A stretch of DNA of 64,000 nucleotides from Candidatus Humimonas hydrogenitrophica (GTDB lineage Bacteria; Gemmatimonadota; Gemmatimonadetes; Palauibacterales; Palauibacteraceae), in assembly GCA_947581615.1 (NCBI GenBank), contig CANPVD010000045.1, forward strand, positions 41,799 through 105,798. Direction: 5' to 3'. The notes below the pieces were generated by a model. The model was not told the origin of the DNA. It searched no databases and saw only the letters and a program-made list of their open reading frames with translations. Position numbers and translations under genes: made by a program. The stretch's first letter is position 1; each line of letters starts with the position of its first letter. Below are positions 52,024-60,081 of the stretch, one piece after another.

Positions 52024-52425
52024 TCAGCGCCGGACGCGGTCGGTGGCTCGCAGGACCTGGTCCACGTATTTGTCCAGCCCGGTCACCAGGTCGATCATCG
52101 CGGCCTTTCCATCGGCGGCGCTCACGTCCCGGGCGAAGCGCAGCAGCACGTCGCGCACCGCCTGTCGACCCGCGTCGGGCGTGGCCGCCGCCTTCGCCCG
52201 CGTGCCTCGCCGCGCCTTCTTGCCGCTCTTCCGTCGCCCGCTCGAGGCCGCCATCCGGCGCTTGACCTGCAGCGGATAGCGTGCGTGAAACTGGCGCAGG
52301 GTGAGGTCCTTGATCGAGCCGTCGATCTTCTGCGCCTTTCCGTACAGCGTCTCGTTCGAGACAGCGGAGTTCTTCTTGAGCTCCGCCTCCACCATGGACA
52401 TCACACTTTCGATCGTCTTGGCCAT
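52024..52425 (-). CDS. Small basic protein of unknown function, possible DNA/RNA binder
   Basis: 133 residues. I do not recognise the family. The first 55 residues look structured and helical (MAKTIESVMSMVEAELKK, then DLTLRQFHARYPLQVKRRMA). Residues about 58-82 are a Lys/Arg/Ala-rich linker like histone-like tails (SGRRKSGKKARRGTRAKAA). The end is again helical (VRDVLLRFARDVSAADGKAAMIDLVTGLDKYVDQVLRATDRVRR, read in parts). Composition suggests a nucleoid-associated or regulatory nucleic-acid binder. It is preceded by the AT-richest non-coding stretch of the window. Confidence 0.8.
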   Translation of the reverse strand: MAKTIESVMSMVEAELKKNSAVSNETLYGKAQKIDGSIKDLTLRQFHARYPLQVKRRMAASSGRRKSGKKARRGTRAKAAATPDAGRQAVRDVLLRFARDVSAADGKAAMIDLVTGLDKYVDQVLRATDRVRR

Positions 52426-52999
52426 GCCACGTCGCTCCGTTGACTGGGACTGTCGATGAGTGTCGATACGTCGATGATAGAAGACTGGACACTAATTGAT
52501 AGACACGCAATAGTTCCGCTCGCCGGACGGGCCCGATCCCGGCTCCGCCGTTGACTCCCACGGGGCGCGGCGTACGTCGGGGCCGGCGGGGGCCGGGTCG
52601 TCCGGCCCGCTGCGAAGGTGGCCGTAGCGGGAGGGTCTCCAATGCTCGCTGGATGCTCCGATGCACCCGGGCGCCGAGGGGTTTACGTCCGGACGTTCGA
52701 CGGGGACTCGGCGCGGGCGGCCCGGAACGGCACGCCCCTCCCCCTCGACGACTCGCGGTTCGCCCCCCCGGCCGGTTCCGACCGGCCCGGTCGATAGTCG
52801 CGAGGCAATATTTGAAATCTTCTATGGTGGCCCGGGCCTTGCTCACCCGCGGCCCGTCGCGTAGCCTTGCACAGCTTCGCGGCCGGCCCGGTCGGCGACC
52901 GTGCAGGTGAGGGGCGCGTCAGCATGCACGGACGCACCGCGCGATGGGCCGGCGAGACGTGGCCGCGAGGAACCACTCCCACCAGACGACGGCGATGCC
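52426..52999. other. 574-base gene-free divergent gap with two AT-rich patches
   Basis: The largest non-coding stretch. AT-rich patches lie at 52452-52518 (listed separately) and 52800-52828 (around CAATATTTGAAATCTTCTATGG). Open frames here are arginine/proline-rich shadows. The long distance from the second patch to the M42 start (about 170 bases) leaves room for a leader or small RNA, which I cannot demonstrate. Confidence 0.5.
52452..52518. promoter_or_regulatory. AT-rich regulatory island with three GTCGAT copies
   Basis: GTCGAT occurs at 52452-52457, 52462-52467 and 52470-52475. On the minus strand TATCAT (52481-52476) is a likely -10 for the basic-protein gene, overlapping the repeats. 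On the plus strand TGGACA (52486-52491) and AATAGT (52509-52514) are 17 bases apart and could fire the other way. Confidence 0.45.
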
Positions 53000-54070
53000 A
53001 TGAACGAAAGGATGCGTGAGTTCCTCACCCGGCTTCTGGACGCCCGGGGGCCTTCCGGAGCCGAGGCGGTGCCGGCCCGCGTGTGGCGGGACGAGGCGGC
53101 CACCTTCGCGGATGAGGTGTGGCTGGACGTGCACGGGAACAGCTTCGCGGCGTCGGGCCCCGAGGACGCCCCGCGCATCATGGTCGCCGGTCACATCGAC
53201 GAGATCGGCCTCATGGTTCACCACATCGATGATGAGGGGTACCTGTACGTGCAGCCCATCGGGGGATGGGATCCGCAGGTGCTGGTGGGTCAGCGGTTGG
53301 CGATCCTCACCGACCACGGGGACGTACCCGGTGTGATCGGCCGGAAGGCCATCCATCTCATCGACCGGGAGGAGCGTGAGAAGGCTGTCAAGCTCAAGGA
53401 CCTGTGGATCGACATCGGAGCGAGGGACGGAGACGAGGCGCGCAGCCGGGTGTCGGTGGGCGATGTGGCCGTGCTCCACGGCGATACGATGGAGCTGGCC
53501 AACGACCGGTTCGCGGCGCGCTCCATCGACGACCGGATCGGAGCGCTCGTGGTCCTGGAAGCCCTGCGCCGGGCAGCCGAGAAGGGCCTCGCCGTCCGTG
53601 CCGTGTCGGTGGCGACGACGCAGGAGGAGATCGGATATCGTTCCGGCGGCGGTGCGGCCACGGGCACCTACGGGGTCGATCCCGCGGCCGCCGTGGCCGT
53701 GGACGTGACGCACGCCACCGACCACCCGTCCGTGGACAGGAAGGAGTTCGGGGACGTGAAGATGGGTGGCGGCCCCGTGCTGACACGGGGCGCCGTCGTC
53801 AATCCGGTGCTGTACGGCCTGCTGAAGGAGGCGGCCGGCCGCGCCGGCGTCCAGCTCCAGGTACACGCGGCGCCTTCGGCCACGGGAACCGATGCGGATT
53901 CCATGTACACGTCTCGCTCCGGGGTGGCCGCGGCGGTGGTGTCCATTCCCAATCGTTACATGCACAGCCCCAGCCAGATGGTGGCGGCCTCCGACGTCGA
54001 GGCAGCGGCCGAGCTCATCGCCACGTTCCTGGCGGGGCTGACGGGCGAGGAGAGCTTTCTCCCGGAGTGA
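53000..54070 (+). CDS. M42-family metallo-aminopeptidase (glutamyl aminopeptidase/FrvX type)
   Basis: 356 residues from the ATG at 53000. Metal and catalytic residues of the M42/M18/M20 clan are visible: VAGHIDEIG with His65 and Asp67, RSIDDRIG with the bridging aspartate, TTQEEIGYRSG with the catalytic glutamate pair, VAVDVTHATDH and the final ligand in RYMHSPSQM. SATGTDADSMYTSRSG is a family signature. These enzymes form 12-subunit tetrahedral shells that trim cytoplasmic peptides. The next gene (DtxR) starts 32 bases on. Confidence 0.95.
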   Translation: MNERMREFLTRLLDARGPSGAEAVPARVWRDEAATFADEVWLDVHGNSFAASGPEDAPRIMVAGHIDEIGLMVHHIDDEGYLYVQPIGGWDPQVLVGQRLAILTDHGDVPGVIGRKAIHLIDREEREKAVKLKDLWIDIGARDGDEARSRVSVGDVAVLHGDTMELANDRFAARSIDDRIGALVVLEALRRAAEKGLAVRAVSVATTQEEIGYRSGGGAATGTYGVDPAAAVAVDVTHATDHPSVDRKEFGDVKMGGGPVLTRGAVVNPVLYGLLKEAAGRAGVQLQVHAAPSATGTDADSMYTSRSGVAAAVVSIPNRYMHSPSQMVAASDVEAAAELIATFLAGLTGEESFLPE

Positions 54071-54102
54071 CGTCGGTCCCGGGGGACACAGGAGGTGGTA
54101 CG

Positions 54103-54801
54103 GTGAGCGTGCGGGGCGAGGTTCGGGACGCGGAGGAAGGGCGACGGCCGGCATCGCGAGCCGCCGAGGACTACCTGAAGGCCATCTACCGACTGGAGCG
54201 GCCCTCCAGTCCGGTATCCACGTCGGACCTGGCCGACGTCCTGGAGCGAGCGGCTCCGTCGGTGACCAACATGATCAAGGGGTTGGCCACGCGCGGGCTG
54301 GTGGAGCACGCTCCCTACCACGGGGTCCGTCTCACGCCCCGGGGACGGGAGGCCGCCCTCCGCATCCTGCGGCGCCACCGCGTGCTCGAGTCCTACCTGA
54401 TCGAGAAGCTCGGCTACGCGTGGGACGGCGTGCACGCCGAGGCGGAGCGCCTGGAGCACGCCGCCTCGGACGCGCTCATCGACCGCATGGACGAGGCGCT
54501 GGGTCGTCCCGACCACGATCCACACGGTTCGCCGATCCCGGCCGAAGACGGGAAGATGGAGCGCACGGCCCTGCGCCCGCTCCTCGAGGTCCCGCGCGAC
54601 CAACCGTTCGTGGTCGGCGAGGTGGCCGACCAGGATCCGAACCGCTTGCGGGACGCCGGGGCCGTGGGTCTCTTTCCGGGTGCTCGCGTGACCGTGACCG
54701 GACCGGGACGCGACGAGGGATCGCTGGAGATCGTGGTCGACGGACACCGGCACACGGTGGGCCGGAACGTGGCCGCCGCGGTGGCCGTGCGCCGCGTCTG
54801 A
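54103..54801 (+). CDS. DtxR/MntR-family metal-dependent repressor
   Basis: 232 residues starting at the GTG at 54103, which has GGAGGTGG before it. N-terminal winged helix: SRAAEDYLKAIYRLE, TSDLADVLERAAPSVTNMIKGLATRGLVEH. The dimerisation/metal domain follows with LESYLIEKLGYAWDGVHAEAERLEHAAS and PDHDPHGSPIP, where His and Glu residues bind Fe2+ or Mn2+. A C-terminal SH3-like FeoA domain (about 155-232) is present, as in DtxR/IdeR. It should repress metal uptake genes; none is in the window, though CtaG/HMA and the A-type Fe-S protein are metal related. Confidence 0.93.
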   Translation: MSVRGEVRDAEEGRRPASRAAEDYLKAIYRLERPSSPVSTSDLADVLERAAPSVTNMIKGLATRGLVEHAPYHGVRLTPRGREAALRILRRHRVLESYLIEKLGYAWDGVHAEAERLEHAASDALIDRMDEALGRPDHDPHGSPIPAEDGKMERTALRPLLEVPRDQPFVVGEVADQDPNRLRDAGAVGLFPGARVTVTGPGRDEGSLEIVVDGHRHTVGRNVAAAVAVRRV

Positions 54802-54841
54802 GCGCCGATCGGCACGGGCCGAGGACGACAGGGAAGGGTCG

Positions 54842-55087
54842 ATGGCCAGGAAGATCAGGGCGGATGGAGATGTGTGGAGGGCGCAGCTCAGCGCACACCC
54901 CCCCCGTGCGGGCGTGCAGGCGGTCGTCTTCTTCTGTGTGACCACGGGTCAGCGGCCCTACCGGGTGGTCGAGGTGCCGTCCGAGCGAGTCGCGGGCCTG
55001 GAGGACCTGGAGGCGCTGTCGGAGGCCGACCTCGGCGATCTCTTCCGCCAGAGCCGCTCGCTGGGCTCCCCGCGCACGTACGCGTGA
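54842..55087 (+). CDS. Short conserved-looking protein of unknown function
   Basis: 81 residues; ATG at 54842 follows GGGAAGGG, and its stop overlaps the PHP gene start (GTGA). The sequence alternates hydrophobic strands (VQAVVFFCVTTGQRPYRVVEVP) with an acidic helix (EDLEALSEADLGDLFRQSRSLG). No signal peptide or known motif. Tight spacing and codon pattern support a real gene in the DtxR-PHP-trxB run. Confidence 0.75.
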   Translation: MARKIRADGDVWRAQLSAHPPRAGVQAVVFFCVTTGQRPYRVVEVPSERVAGLEDLEALSEADLGDLFRQSRSLGSPRTYA

Positions 55088-55941
55088 CGTCGGAGCGAGC
55101 GCGCGTCGACCTCCATCTGCACAGCACCGCGTCCGATGGAACCGAGGCGCCCGCCTCGGTCGTACGTAGAGCCGCCGAAGCCGGGCTGGCCGGGATGGCC
55201 CTCACGGACCACGACACCGTGGCCGGGCTGGAAGAGGCGGCTCGGGAAGCGGAGCGCCAGGGCGTGAGACTCCTGGTCGGCGCGGAGATGTCCGCCAACG
55301 AGCCGGGCCGCTCCATCCACTTGCTGGCGTTCGCGTTCGACCCGACCGACCCGGAGCTGCTGGAGTACCTGGAGGACTATCGGGGGGAGCGCGTGCGCCG
55401 GGCGCATGCGATCGTAGCGCGCCTGCACGACCTGGAGGTTCCGCTCCCGTACGAGGCGGTGGAGCGCCAGGCGGTCGGAGGTCTCCCCACGCGGGCGCAC
55501 ATCGGACGGGCGCTGGTCGAGGAGGGGCTGGTGCGGGACGAGCGCACGGTGTTCAGGCGCTACCTCTCGCGGGGTCGACCCGCGTTCGTCGAGAAGCGAC
55601 CCACGCCGCCGACGGAGGTGATCGATCGCATCCATGCTGCCGGGGGCGTCGTGCTGGTGGCGCATCCGGGCCGGGAGCACTCCGTGGCGGACATCCGCCG
55701 CTGGATCGAGCAGGGCCTCGACGGCGTGGAGGTGCTTCATCCCTCCCACGACGAGGGCATGCGCCGTGCACTGAAATCCCTGGCGCGGGAGGAAGGGCTC
55801 CTGATGGCCGGTGGGTCCGACTGGCACGGACGCGGCCACGTACACGAGGCTGCGCCGGGCTCGGAAGAGGTCTCCATGGAGTGGCTGGAGAGGATCGAGG
55901 CCCGGGCCGCCGGGGACGAGACGACGGACGGACGATCATGA
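55084..55941 (+). CDS. PHP-domain phosphoesterase, TrpH/RNase AM-like
   Basis: 285 residues; GTG overlaps the preceding stop. PHP metal motifs: VDLHLHSTASDGT with His11 and His13, LTDHDTVAGLEEA near 42, GAEMSA with a glutamate near 67, HIGRALVE, LVAHPGREHS and GGSDWHG near 246. The layout matches the TrpH/YciV group, which hydrolyses 3',5'-nucleotide bisphosphates such as pAp and degrades short RNA 5' ends. A second PHP gene lies at 60078 and two DHH nucleases nearby. Its stop overlaps trxB (ATGA). Confidence 0.92.
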   Translation: MTSERARVDLHLHSTASDGTEAPASVVRRAAEAGLAGMALTDHDTVAGLEEAAREAERQGVRLLVGAEMSANEPGRSIHLLAFAFDPTDPELLEYLEDYRGERVRRAHAIVARLHDLEVPLPYEAVERQAVGGLPTRAHIGRALVEEGLVRDERTVFRRYLSRGRPAFVEKRPTPPTEVIDRIHAAGGVVLVAHPGREHSVADIRRWIEQGLDGVEVLHPSHDEGMRRALKSLAREEGLLMAGGSDWHGRGHVHEAAPGSEEVSMEWLERIEARAAGDETTDGRS

Positions 55942-56945
55942 CGACGACACAGGATCACGAGCTGATCATCGTGGGCGCGGGCCCGGCGGGGCTGTGCGCC
56001 GCCCTGTACGCGGGACGCTCGGAGATGGACGCCGTCCTCCTCGAGCAGGGGGCTCCGGGGGGGCAGCTCCTCCTCACGGAGCTGGTGGACGACTATCCCG
56101 GACTGGAGGAGGTCGGTGGGCTGGAGCTGGCCGAGCGCATGACGGAGCACGCGGCCAAGTTCGGCGTGGAATCCACCTACGGCGTGGTGGAGTCCATCCG
56201 GCGCGATGAGGCGGGCCGCTTCCTGGTCGCGGTCTCGGACGGGACCGTCTACCGCTCCTCCGCTGTCGTGCTGACGGCGGGCGGCACGCCCCGCCGCCTG
56301 GGCGTCCCCGGTGAGGAGGAGTTCCGGGGGCAGGGCGTCAGCTACTGCGCCATCTGCGACGGCGCCTTCTTCAAGGGCCAGACCATCGCGGTGGTGGGAG
56401 GTGGGGACTCCGCGGTAGAGGAGGGAGAGTTCCTGACCCGTTACGCGGAGAAAGTGTACGTGATCCACCGACGGGAGGCCTTCCGGGCGCAGGCGGTGCT
56501 CGAGGAGCGACTCCTGCGAAATCCGAGGGCCGAGGTCATCTGGCACACGGTCGTCGAGGAGATCCGGGGCGACGATTCGGGGGTCGCCTCCCTCGCCCTG
56601 CGCGATGTCGGGACGGGTGAGACATCGGAACTCCCCGTTACCGGAGTGTTTATATTCATAGGATTCGACCCGAACACCACGGTCCTCGCCGAGCACGTCG
56701 AGCACGACGCCGGCGGGTACCTGCTCACGGACCGCGACATGCGAACCTCGGTGCCGGGACTGTTCGCGGCCGGGGACGTGCGCTCGCAGCTCGTACGCCA
56801 GATCACGACGGCGGTGGGCGATGCGACCACGGCCGTGTTCGCGGCCGAGAAGTACCTGGTCGACCTGGCCGAGCGCGAGGGATCCGAATCGGCCGCGGCC
56901 GGCTCCGAGGGAGCGGCGGCGCCGGCGGGGGCGACGAGCGCATGA
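55938..56945 (+). CDS. trxB: Thioredoxin reductase
   Basis: 335 residues. FAD domain GAGPAG at 13-18, APGGQLLLTELVDDYPG near 39-55, redox-active CAIC with Cys137 and Cys140 in VSYCAICDGAFF, NADPH motif GGGDSAVEEGEFL near 157, and AAGDVRSQLVRQITTAVGD near 275. It passes electrons from NADPH to thioredoxin, which could serve MsrA at 13541. The C-terminus carries a 25-residue Ala/Gly/Ser tail. A short AT-rich run with two ATA codons (GVFIFIGF, near 56650-56670) is out of character with the gene. ATGA overlap with the PHP gene. Confidence 0.95.
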   Translation: MTTTQDHELIIVGAGPAGLCAALYAGRSEMDAVLLEQGAPGGQLLLTELVDDYPGLEEVGGLELAERMTEHAAKFGVESTYGVVESIRRDEAGRFLVAVSDGTVYRSSAVVLTAGGTPRRLGVPGEEEFRGQGVSYCAICDGAFFKGQTIAVVGGGDSAVEEGEFLTRYAEKVYVIHRREAFRAQAVLEERLLRNPRAEVIWHTVVEEIRGDDSGVASLALRDVGTGETSELPVTGVFIFIGFDPNTTVLAEHVEHDAGGYLLTDRDMRTSVPGLFAAGDVRSQLVRQITTAVGDATTAVFAAEKYLVDLAEREGSESAAAGSEGAAAPAGATSA

Positions 56946-57025
56946 CGCGCGTCGGGGGGTTCGGCGGAGAGCGCGTGGCGCGGGGGCCGTCCTCCGCGGG
57001 AATCGACACACCGAACGGTGGAATC

Positions 57026-57394
57026 ATGGATACCACGGTACAGTCTGGACAGGGTGAGAGTCTCGGGATCACGCTCTCAGAGGTGGCGGCCGGAGAGGTC
57101 CGGAAGTTCATGTCCGAGGAGAAGATGGAAGGTGAGGCCGCGGGCCTGCGCGTGAGCGTCGTGCCGGGCGGATGCTCGGGCTTCGAGTACGCCCTCAACC
57201 TTGAGCCGGAGGCCCGCGACGACGACTTCGTCCTCGGTAGCCACGGCGTGCGGCTTTTCATCGACCCCTTTTCGGCGCAGTACCTGGAAGGCGTGTCGAT
57301 CGATTACCAGAGCACCTTCCAGGGATCGGGGTTCACTTTCGACAACCCCAACGCCACCGGTGGCTGCGGATGCGGGAGCTCCTTCGCGGTCTGA
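57026..57394 (+). CDS. A-type iron-sulfur cluster assembly protein (ErpA/SufA/IscA family)
   Basis: 122 residues from the ATG at 57026 (the frame opens earlier, at the end of trxB, but that part is not protein-like). ITLSEVAAGEVRKFMSEE starts the fold. The three cysteines are Cys50 in PGGCSGF, Cys114 and Cys116 in GGCGCGSSF. This is the standard C-x(n)-CxC pattern that binds a transient Fe-S cluster for delivery to apoproteins. No Suf or Isc operon is nearby. It lies 81 bases after trxB. Confidence 0.94.
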   Translation: MDTTVQSGQGESLGITLSEVAAGEVRKFMSEEKMEGEAAGLRVSVVPGGCSGFEYALNLEPEARDDDFVLGSHGVRLFIDPFSAQYLEGVSIDYQSTFQGSGFTFDNPNATGGCGCGSSFAV

Positions 57395-57419
57395 CGGGGC
57401 GCGGAACGGACCCGTGCGC

Positions 57420-58082
57420 ATGGACGGCGCTGGCGAGGCGATCGAGGTCCGCCGCCTCGTTCTCGGCCCGATCCAGGCGAACGGATACCTGGTCCGTCGC
57501 AGGCGCGGCTCGCGGTGCGTGCTCGTCGATCCGGGCGCCGACTCCGATGTCGTGATCTCCGCGCTCGAGGACTGGGAGACGGACCCCGTGGCCATCCTCC
57601 TTACGCACGCCCACCTGGACCACGTGGGGGGCGTGGCCGGCGTGCACCGCCGCTTCGATGTGCCCATCTACCTCCATCCCCATGATCGACCCCTGTACGA
57701 CGCGGCGGTGGACCAGGGCCGCGTGTTCGGGCTCGAGATCGAGGCGCCTCCGGCACCCGATCGGGACCTCGCCGATGGGCAGCGGCTGGAGCTGGCGGAC
57801 CTGCCTTTCGAAGTGCGGCACGCGCCCGGGCATTCGCCGGGAGGGGTCGTGTTCGTTCTTCCGGGGAACGCCTTCGTCGGCGATTGCGTGTTCGCGGGCT
57901 CGGTGGGTCGGGTCGACCTCCCGGGGGGCGATGCGGCCACCCTCCTGCGCTCCATCCGGGAGAAGATCCTCACCCTGCCCGAGGACACGGTGCTGTGGTC
58001 GGGTCACGGGGCCGAAACGACCGTGGGACGGGAGGCTCGCACCAACCCCTTCCTGAGCGGCGCCTTCGGGTGGAGCGGGTGA
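57420..58082 (+). CDS. Metallo-beta-lactamase-fold hydrolase (glyoxalase II-like)
   Basis: 220 residues; ATG at 57420 is preferred over the in-frame GTG at 57414. The dinuclear zinc motif is LTHAHLDHVGG with His63, His65, Asp67 and His68; further ligands are in VRHAPGHSPGG, FVGDCVFAGSVGR and WSGHGAETTVGRE. PIQANGYLV near the start and TNPFL at the end are typical of the YcbL/glyoxalase II-like group that hydrolyses thioesters such as S-lactoylglutathione. Real substrate unknown. Its stop overlaps the next gene (GTGA). Confidence 0.93.
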   Translation: MDGAGEAIEVRRLVLGPIQANGYLVRRRRGSRCVLVDPGADSDVVISALEDWETDPVAILLTHAHLDHVGGVAGVHRRFDVPIYLHPHDRPLYDAAVDQGRVFGLEIEAPPAPDRDLADGQRLELADLPFEVRHAPGHSPGGVVFVLPGNAFVGDCVFAGSVGRVDLPGGDAATLLRSIREKILTLPEDTVLWSGHGAETTVGREARTNPFLSGAFGWSG

Positions 58083-58288
58083 GGACGGGCGTGGAGGCGG
58101 CGGCGCGGACTCCGGCCGGCTCGCCGTCCCGGTCGTCCCGGCCGAGACGGTCGACGGGAGGCGAGGCGGGACCGCTGTCGCCCTGCCTGCGGTGCGGGAC
58201 GCCCCTCCGTGTGCGGCGGATGGGCTGTCGTGGGGGTCACTGTCCCAATTGTGGCCACCCCTATCCTCACGGCGACTGTTCGGACTGA
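58079..58288 (+). CDS. Small zinc-ribbon protein
   Basis: 69 residues, GTG start overlapping the hydrolase stop. The N-terminal half is an unstructured Arg/Ser/Pro/Gly region; the C-terminal half is a zinc ribbon with PCLRCGTPLRVRRMGC and HCPNCGHPYPHGDC, giving four CxxC/C-type cysteines plus extra Cys and His. The protein may bind nucleic acid or simply store metal. It is easily missed because of its length. It precedes the DHH gene by 3 bases. Confidence 0.75.
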   Translation: MRTGVEAAARTPAGSPSRSSRPRRSTGGEAGPLSPCLRCGTPLRVRRMGCRGGHCPNCGHPYPHGDCSD

Positions 58289-58291
58289 CCG

Positions 58292-59473
58292 GTGGGCGCG
58301 GAGCGCGAGACCACGGCGGACCGGGACACCGGGTCCGGAGGAGAGTCGGGGTCCGAGCCGGCCGGCCCCATGCAGCCGGGGGAGACCACCGTGGACCAGG
58401 CGGTTCGGCTCGCCGGCCTGCTCGGCGCCCTCGAGGACACCACGGACGTGTTCGTGCTCACGCACGACAATCCCGATCCCGACGCGATCGCGTCGGCGGC
58501 CGCGCTTTCCTTCCTGCTCCGCGAGGCCGCCGGTGTCTCCACGACGATGGCGTTCGGCGGCATCGTCGGCCGGGCGGAGAACCGTGCCCTGATCGCGGAG
58601 GCGGGCGTCTCCTTCCAGCGGATGGGCTCGATCGAGATCCCCGCTGGCGCGGTGGTCGCCCTGGTCGACACCCAGCCGCGGACGGGGAACAACTCCCTCC
58701 CCGAGGGCCGCATCGCCGGCATCGTGATCGACCACCATCCCGTCCGGCCCGAGACGGCGGCCACCACGTTCTCGGATGTGCGGCCGGAGTACGGGGCCAG
58801 CTGCTCGATCCTGGTCGAGTACCTGCGGGCGGCGGGCCTCGAGCCCGACCGCGCGCTGGCCACGGCGCTCTTCTACGGCATCCAGTCGGAAACCATGGAC
58901 CTGGGGCGGGAGGTCTCCGCGGCGGACGTCGAGGCCAGCCTGTACCTGTATCCCCGGTCGGATCCCGCGTCCATCTCCCGCATCCGCCACGCGCGGGTTC
59001 CCGCCAGCTACCTGCAGTCCGTGCACGAGGCGCTCGAGCGGGCTCGCGGCTACGGCGGCGTGATGTGCGTGCCGATGGGTCGGCTCGACTACCCCGATCT
59101 GGGTGCCGAGCTGGCCGACATGTTCATGCGGGTGGACGGGGTCGAATGGGCCATCGCCTCCGGCCGCTATCACGACGACCTCCTGCTGTCGGTGCGGACC
59201 TACCAGCTGGAGGCCCACGCGGGTGACCTCGTCCGGCAGGTGGTGCGGGGCCGTGGCTCCGCGGGCGGCCACGGCATGCTGGCCGGCGCCCAGCTGCCGT
59301 TGAAGGGGCTGTCCGACGCGGAGGTGGACGAGCTCGTGGCCTCCCTGTTCGAGGAATTCCGCGTGGTGCTCGGCGTCGGCGGAGATGAGGGCCGATCGAT
59401 CGTCGAGCCCCGCGGCGGGTCCGGCGCCGGTCCGGAGAGTGGAGCGAGCGGGTCCGCGGAGCCCTCGGAGTGA
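58292..59473 (+). CDS. DHH/DHHA1-type phosphoesterase, NrnA-like copy 1
   Basis: 393 residues, GTG start. After a 35-residue Gly/Ser/Glu-rich head come the DHH motifs: LTHDNPDPDAIAS at 57-68, ALVDTQPRTGNN near 123, and IVIDHHPV with the DHH at 147-149. The C-terminal part has HGMLAGAQLPLKGLSD, where a glycine-rich DHHA1 substrate loop (GGHGMLAG) is expected. Enzymes of this group cleave pAp, short RNA or cyclic dinucleotides. A second, more canonical member lies at 62664. Its stop overlaps coaE (GTGA). Confidence 0.88.
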   Translation: MGAERETTADRDTGSGGESGSEPAGPMQPGETTVDQAVRLAGLLGALEDTTDVFVLTHDNPDPDAIASAAALSFLLREAAGVSTTMAFGGIVGRAENRALIAEAGVSFQRMGSIEIPAGAVVALVDTQPRTGNNSLPEGRIAGIVIDHHPVRPETAATTFSDVRPEYGASCSILVEYLRAAGLEPDRALATALFYGIQSETMDLGREVSAADVEASLYLYPRSDPASISRIRHARVPASYLQSVHEALERARGYGGVMCVPMGRLDYPDLGAELADMFMRVDGVEWAIASGRYHDDLLLSVRTYQLEAHAGDLVRQVVRGRGSAGGHGMLAGAQLPLKGLSDAEVDELVASLFEEFRVVLGVGGDEGRSIVEPRGGSGAGPESGASGSAEPSE

Positions 59474-60081
59474 TCCGCGTCGGGCTCACCGGCACGGTGG
59501 GCGCCGGCAAGAGCACCGTCGGCCGGATGTTCGAGAGGTGGGGCGCGTGGCGCGTCGACGCCGACGACCTGGCACGGCGGGCCGTCGAGCCGGGCTCGCC
59601 GGCGCTGGAGGCGATCCGCGAGCGCTTCGGAGAAGCCGTCATCGGGTCCGACGGATGCCTCGATCGGGCCGCTCTCCGTCGACGCGTGTTCGGCCGGCCG
59701 GAGGAGCGCGAGGCGCTCGAGGGCATCGTTCATCCGGCGGTCCAGGCCCTCCGGGCGGAGGCCCTCGGGGCGGCGCGCGGTGCTGGCGCCCGCGTGCTGG
59801 TGGCCGAGATCCCGCTCTTGCTCGAGAAGGAGCTGGAAGACGACTTCGATGTGATCGTGGTGGTCGACGCGCCACAGCCGGTCCGCCGCGGTCGGATCCA
59901 GTCGGAGCGCCGGCTCGAGCCGGGCACCTTCGAGGCCATCGAGTCGGCCCAGTGGCCCGCCGGGCGCAAGCGCGCCGCGGCCGATCTCGTGATCGTCAAC
60001 GACGGCGACCTCCGGCAGCTCGAGCGGCGCGCCCGTTCGGCCTGGGACTTCATCCTCGAGCGCGAGGAAGGTGCCCGGTGA
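59470..60081 (+). CDS. coaE: Dephospho-CoA kinase
   Basis: 203 residues, GTG start. Walker A GLTGTVGAGKSTV at 6-17, DADDLARRAVEPGS near 30, and the CoaE-typical EIPLLLEKELEDDFD near 117. It adds the 3' phosphate to dephospho-CoA in the last step of CoA synthesis. The gene is coupled both to the DHH gene before it and to the PHP gene after it (GTGA overlaps). CoA turnover produces 3',5'-ADP, a link to the pAp phosphatase-like neighbours. Confidence 0.95.
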   Translation: MIRVGLTGTVGAGKSTVGRMFERWGAWRVDADDLARRAVEPGSPALEAIRERFGEAVIGSDGCLDRAALRRRVFGRPEEREALEGIVHPAVQALRAEALGAARGAGARVLVAEIPLLLEKELEDDFDVIVVVDAPQPVRRGRIQSERRLEPGTFEAIESAQWPAGRKRAAADLVIVNDGDLRQLERRARSAWDFILEREEGAR

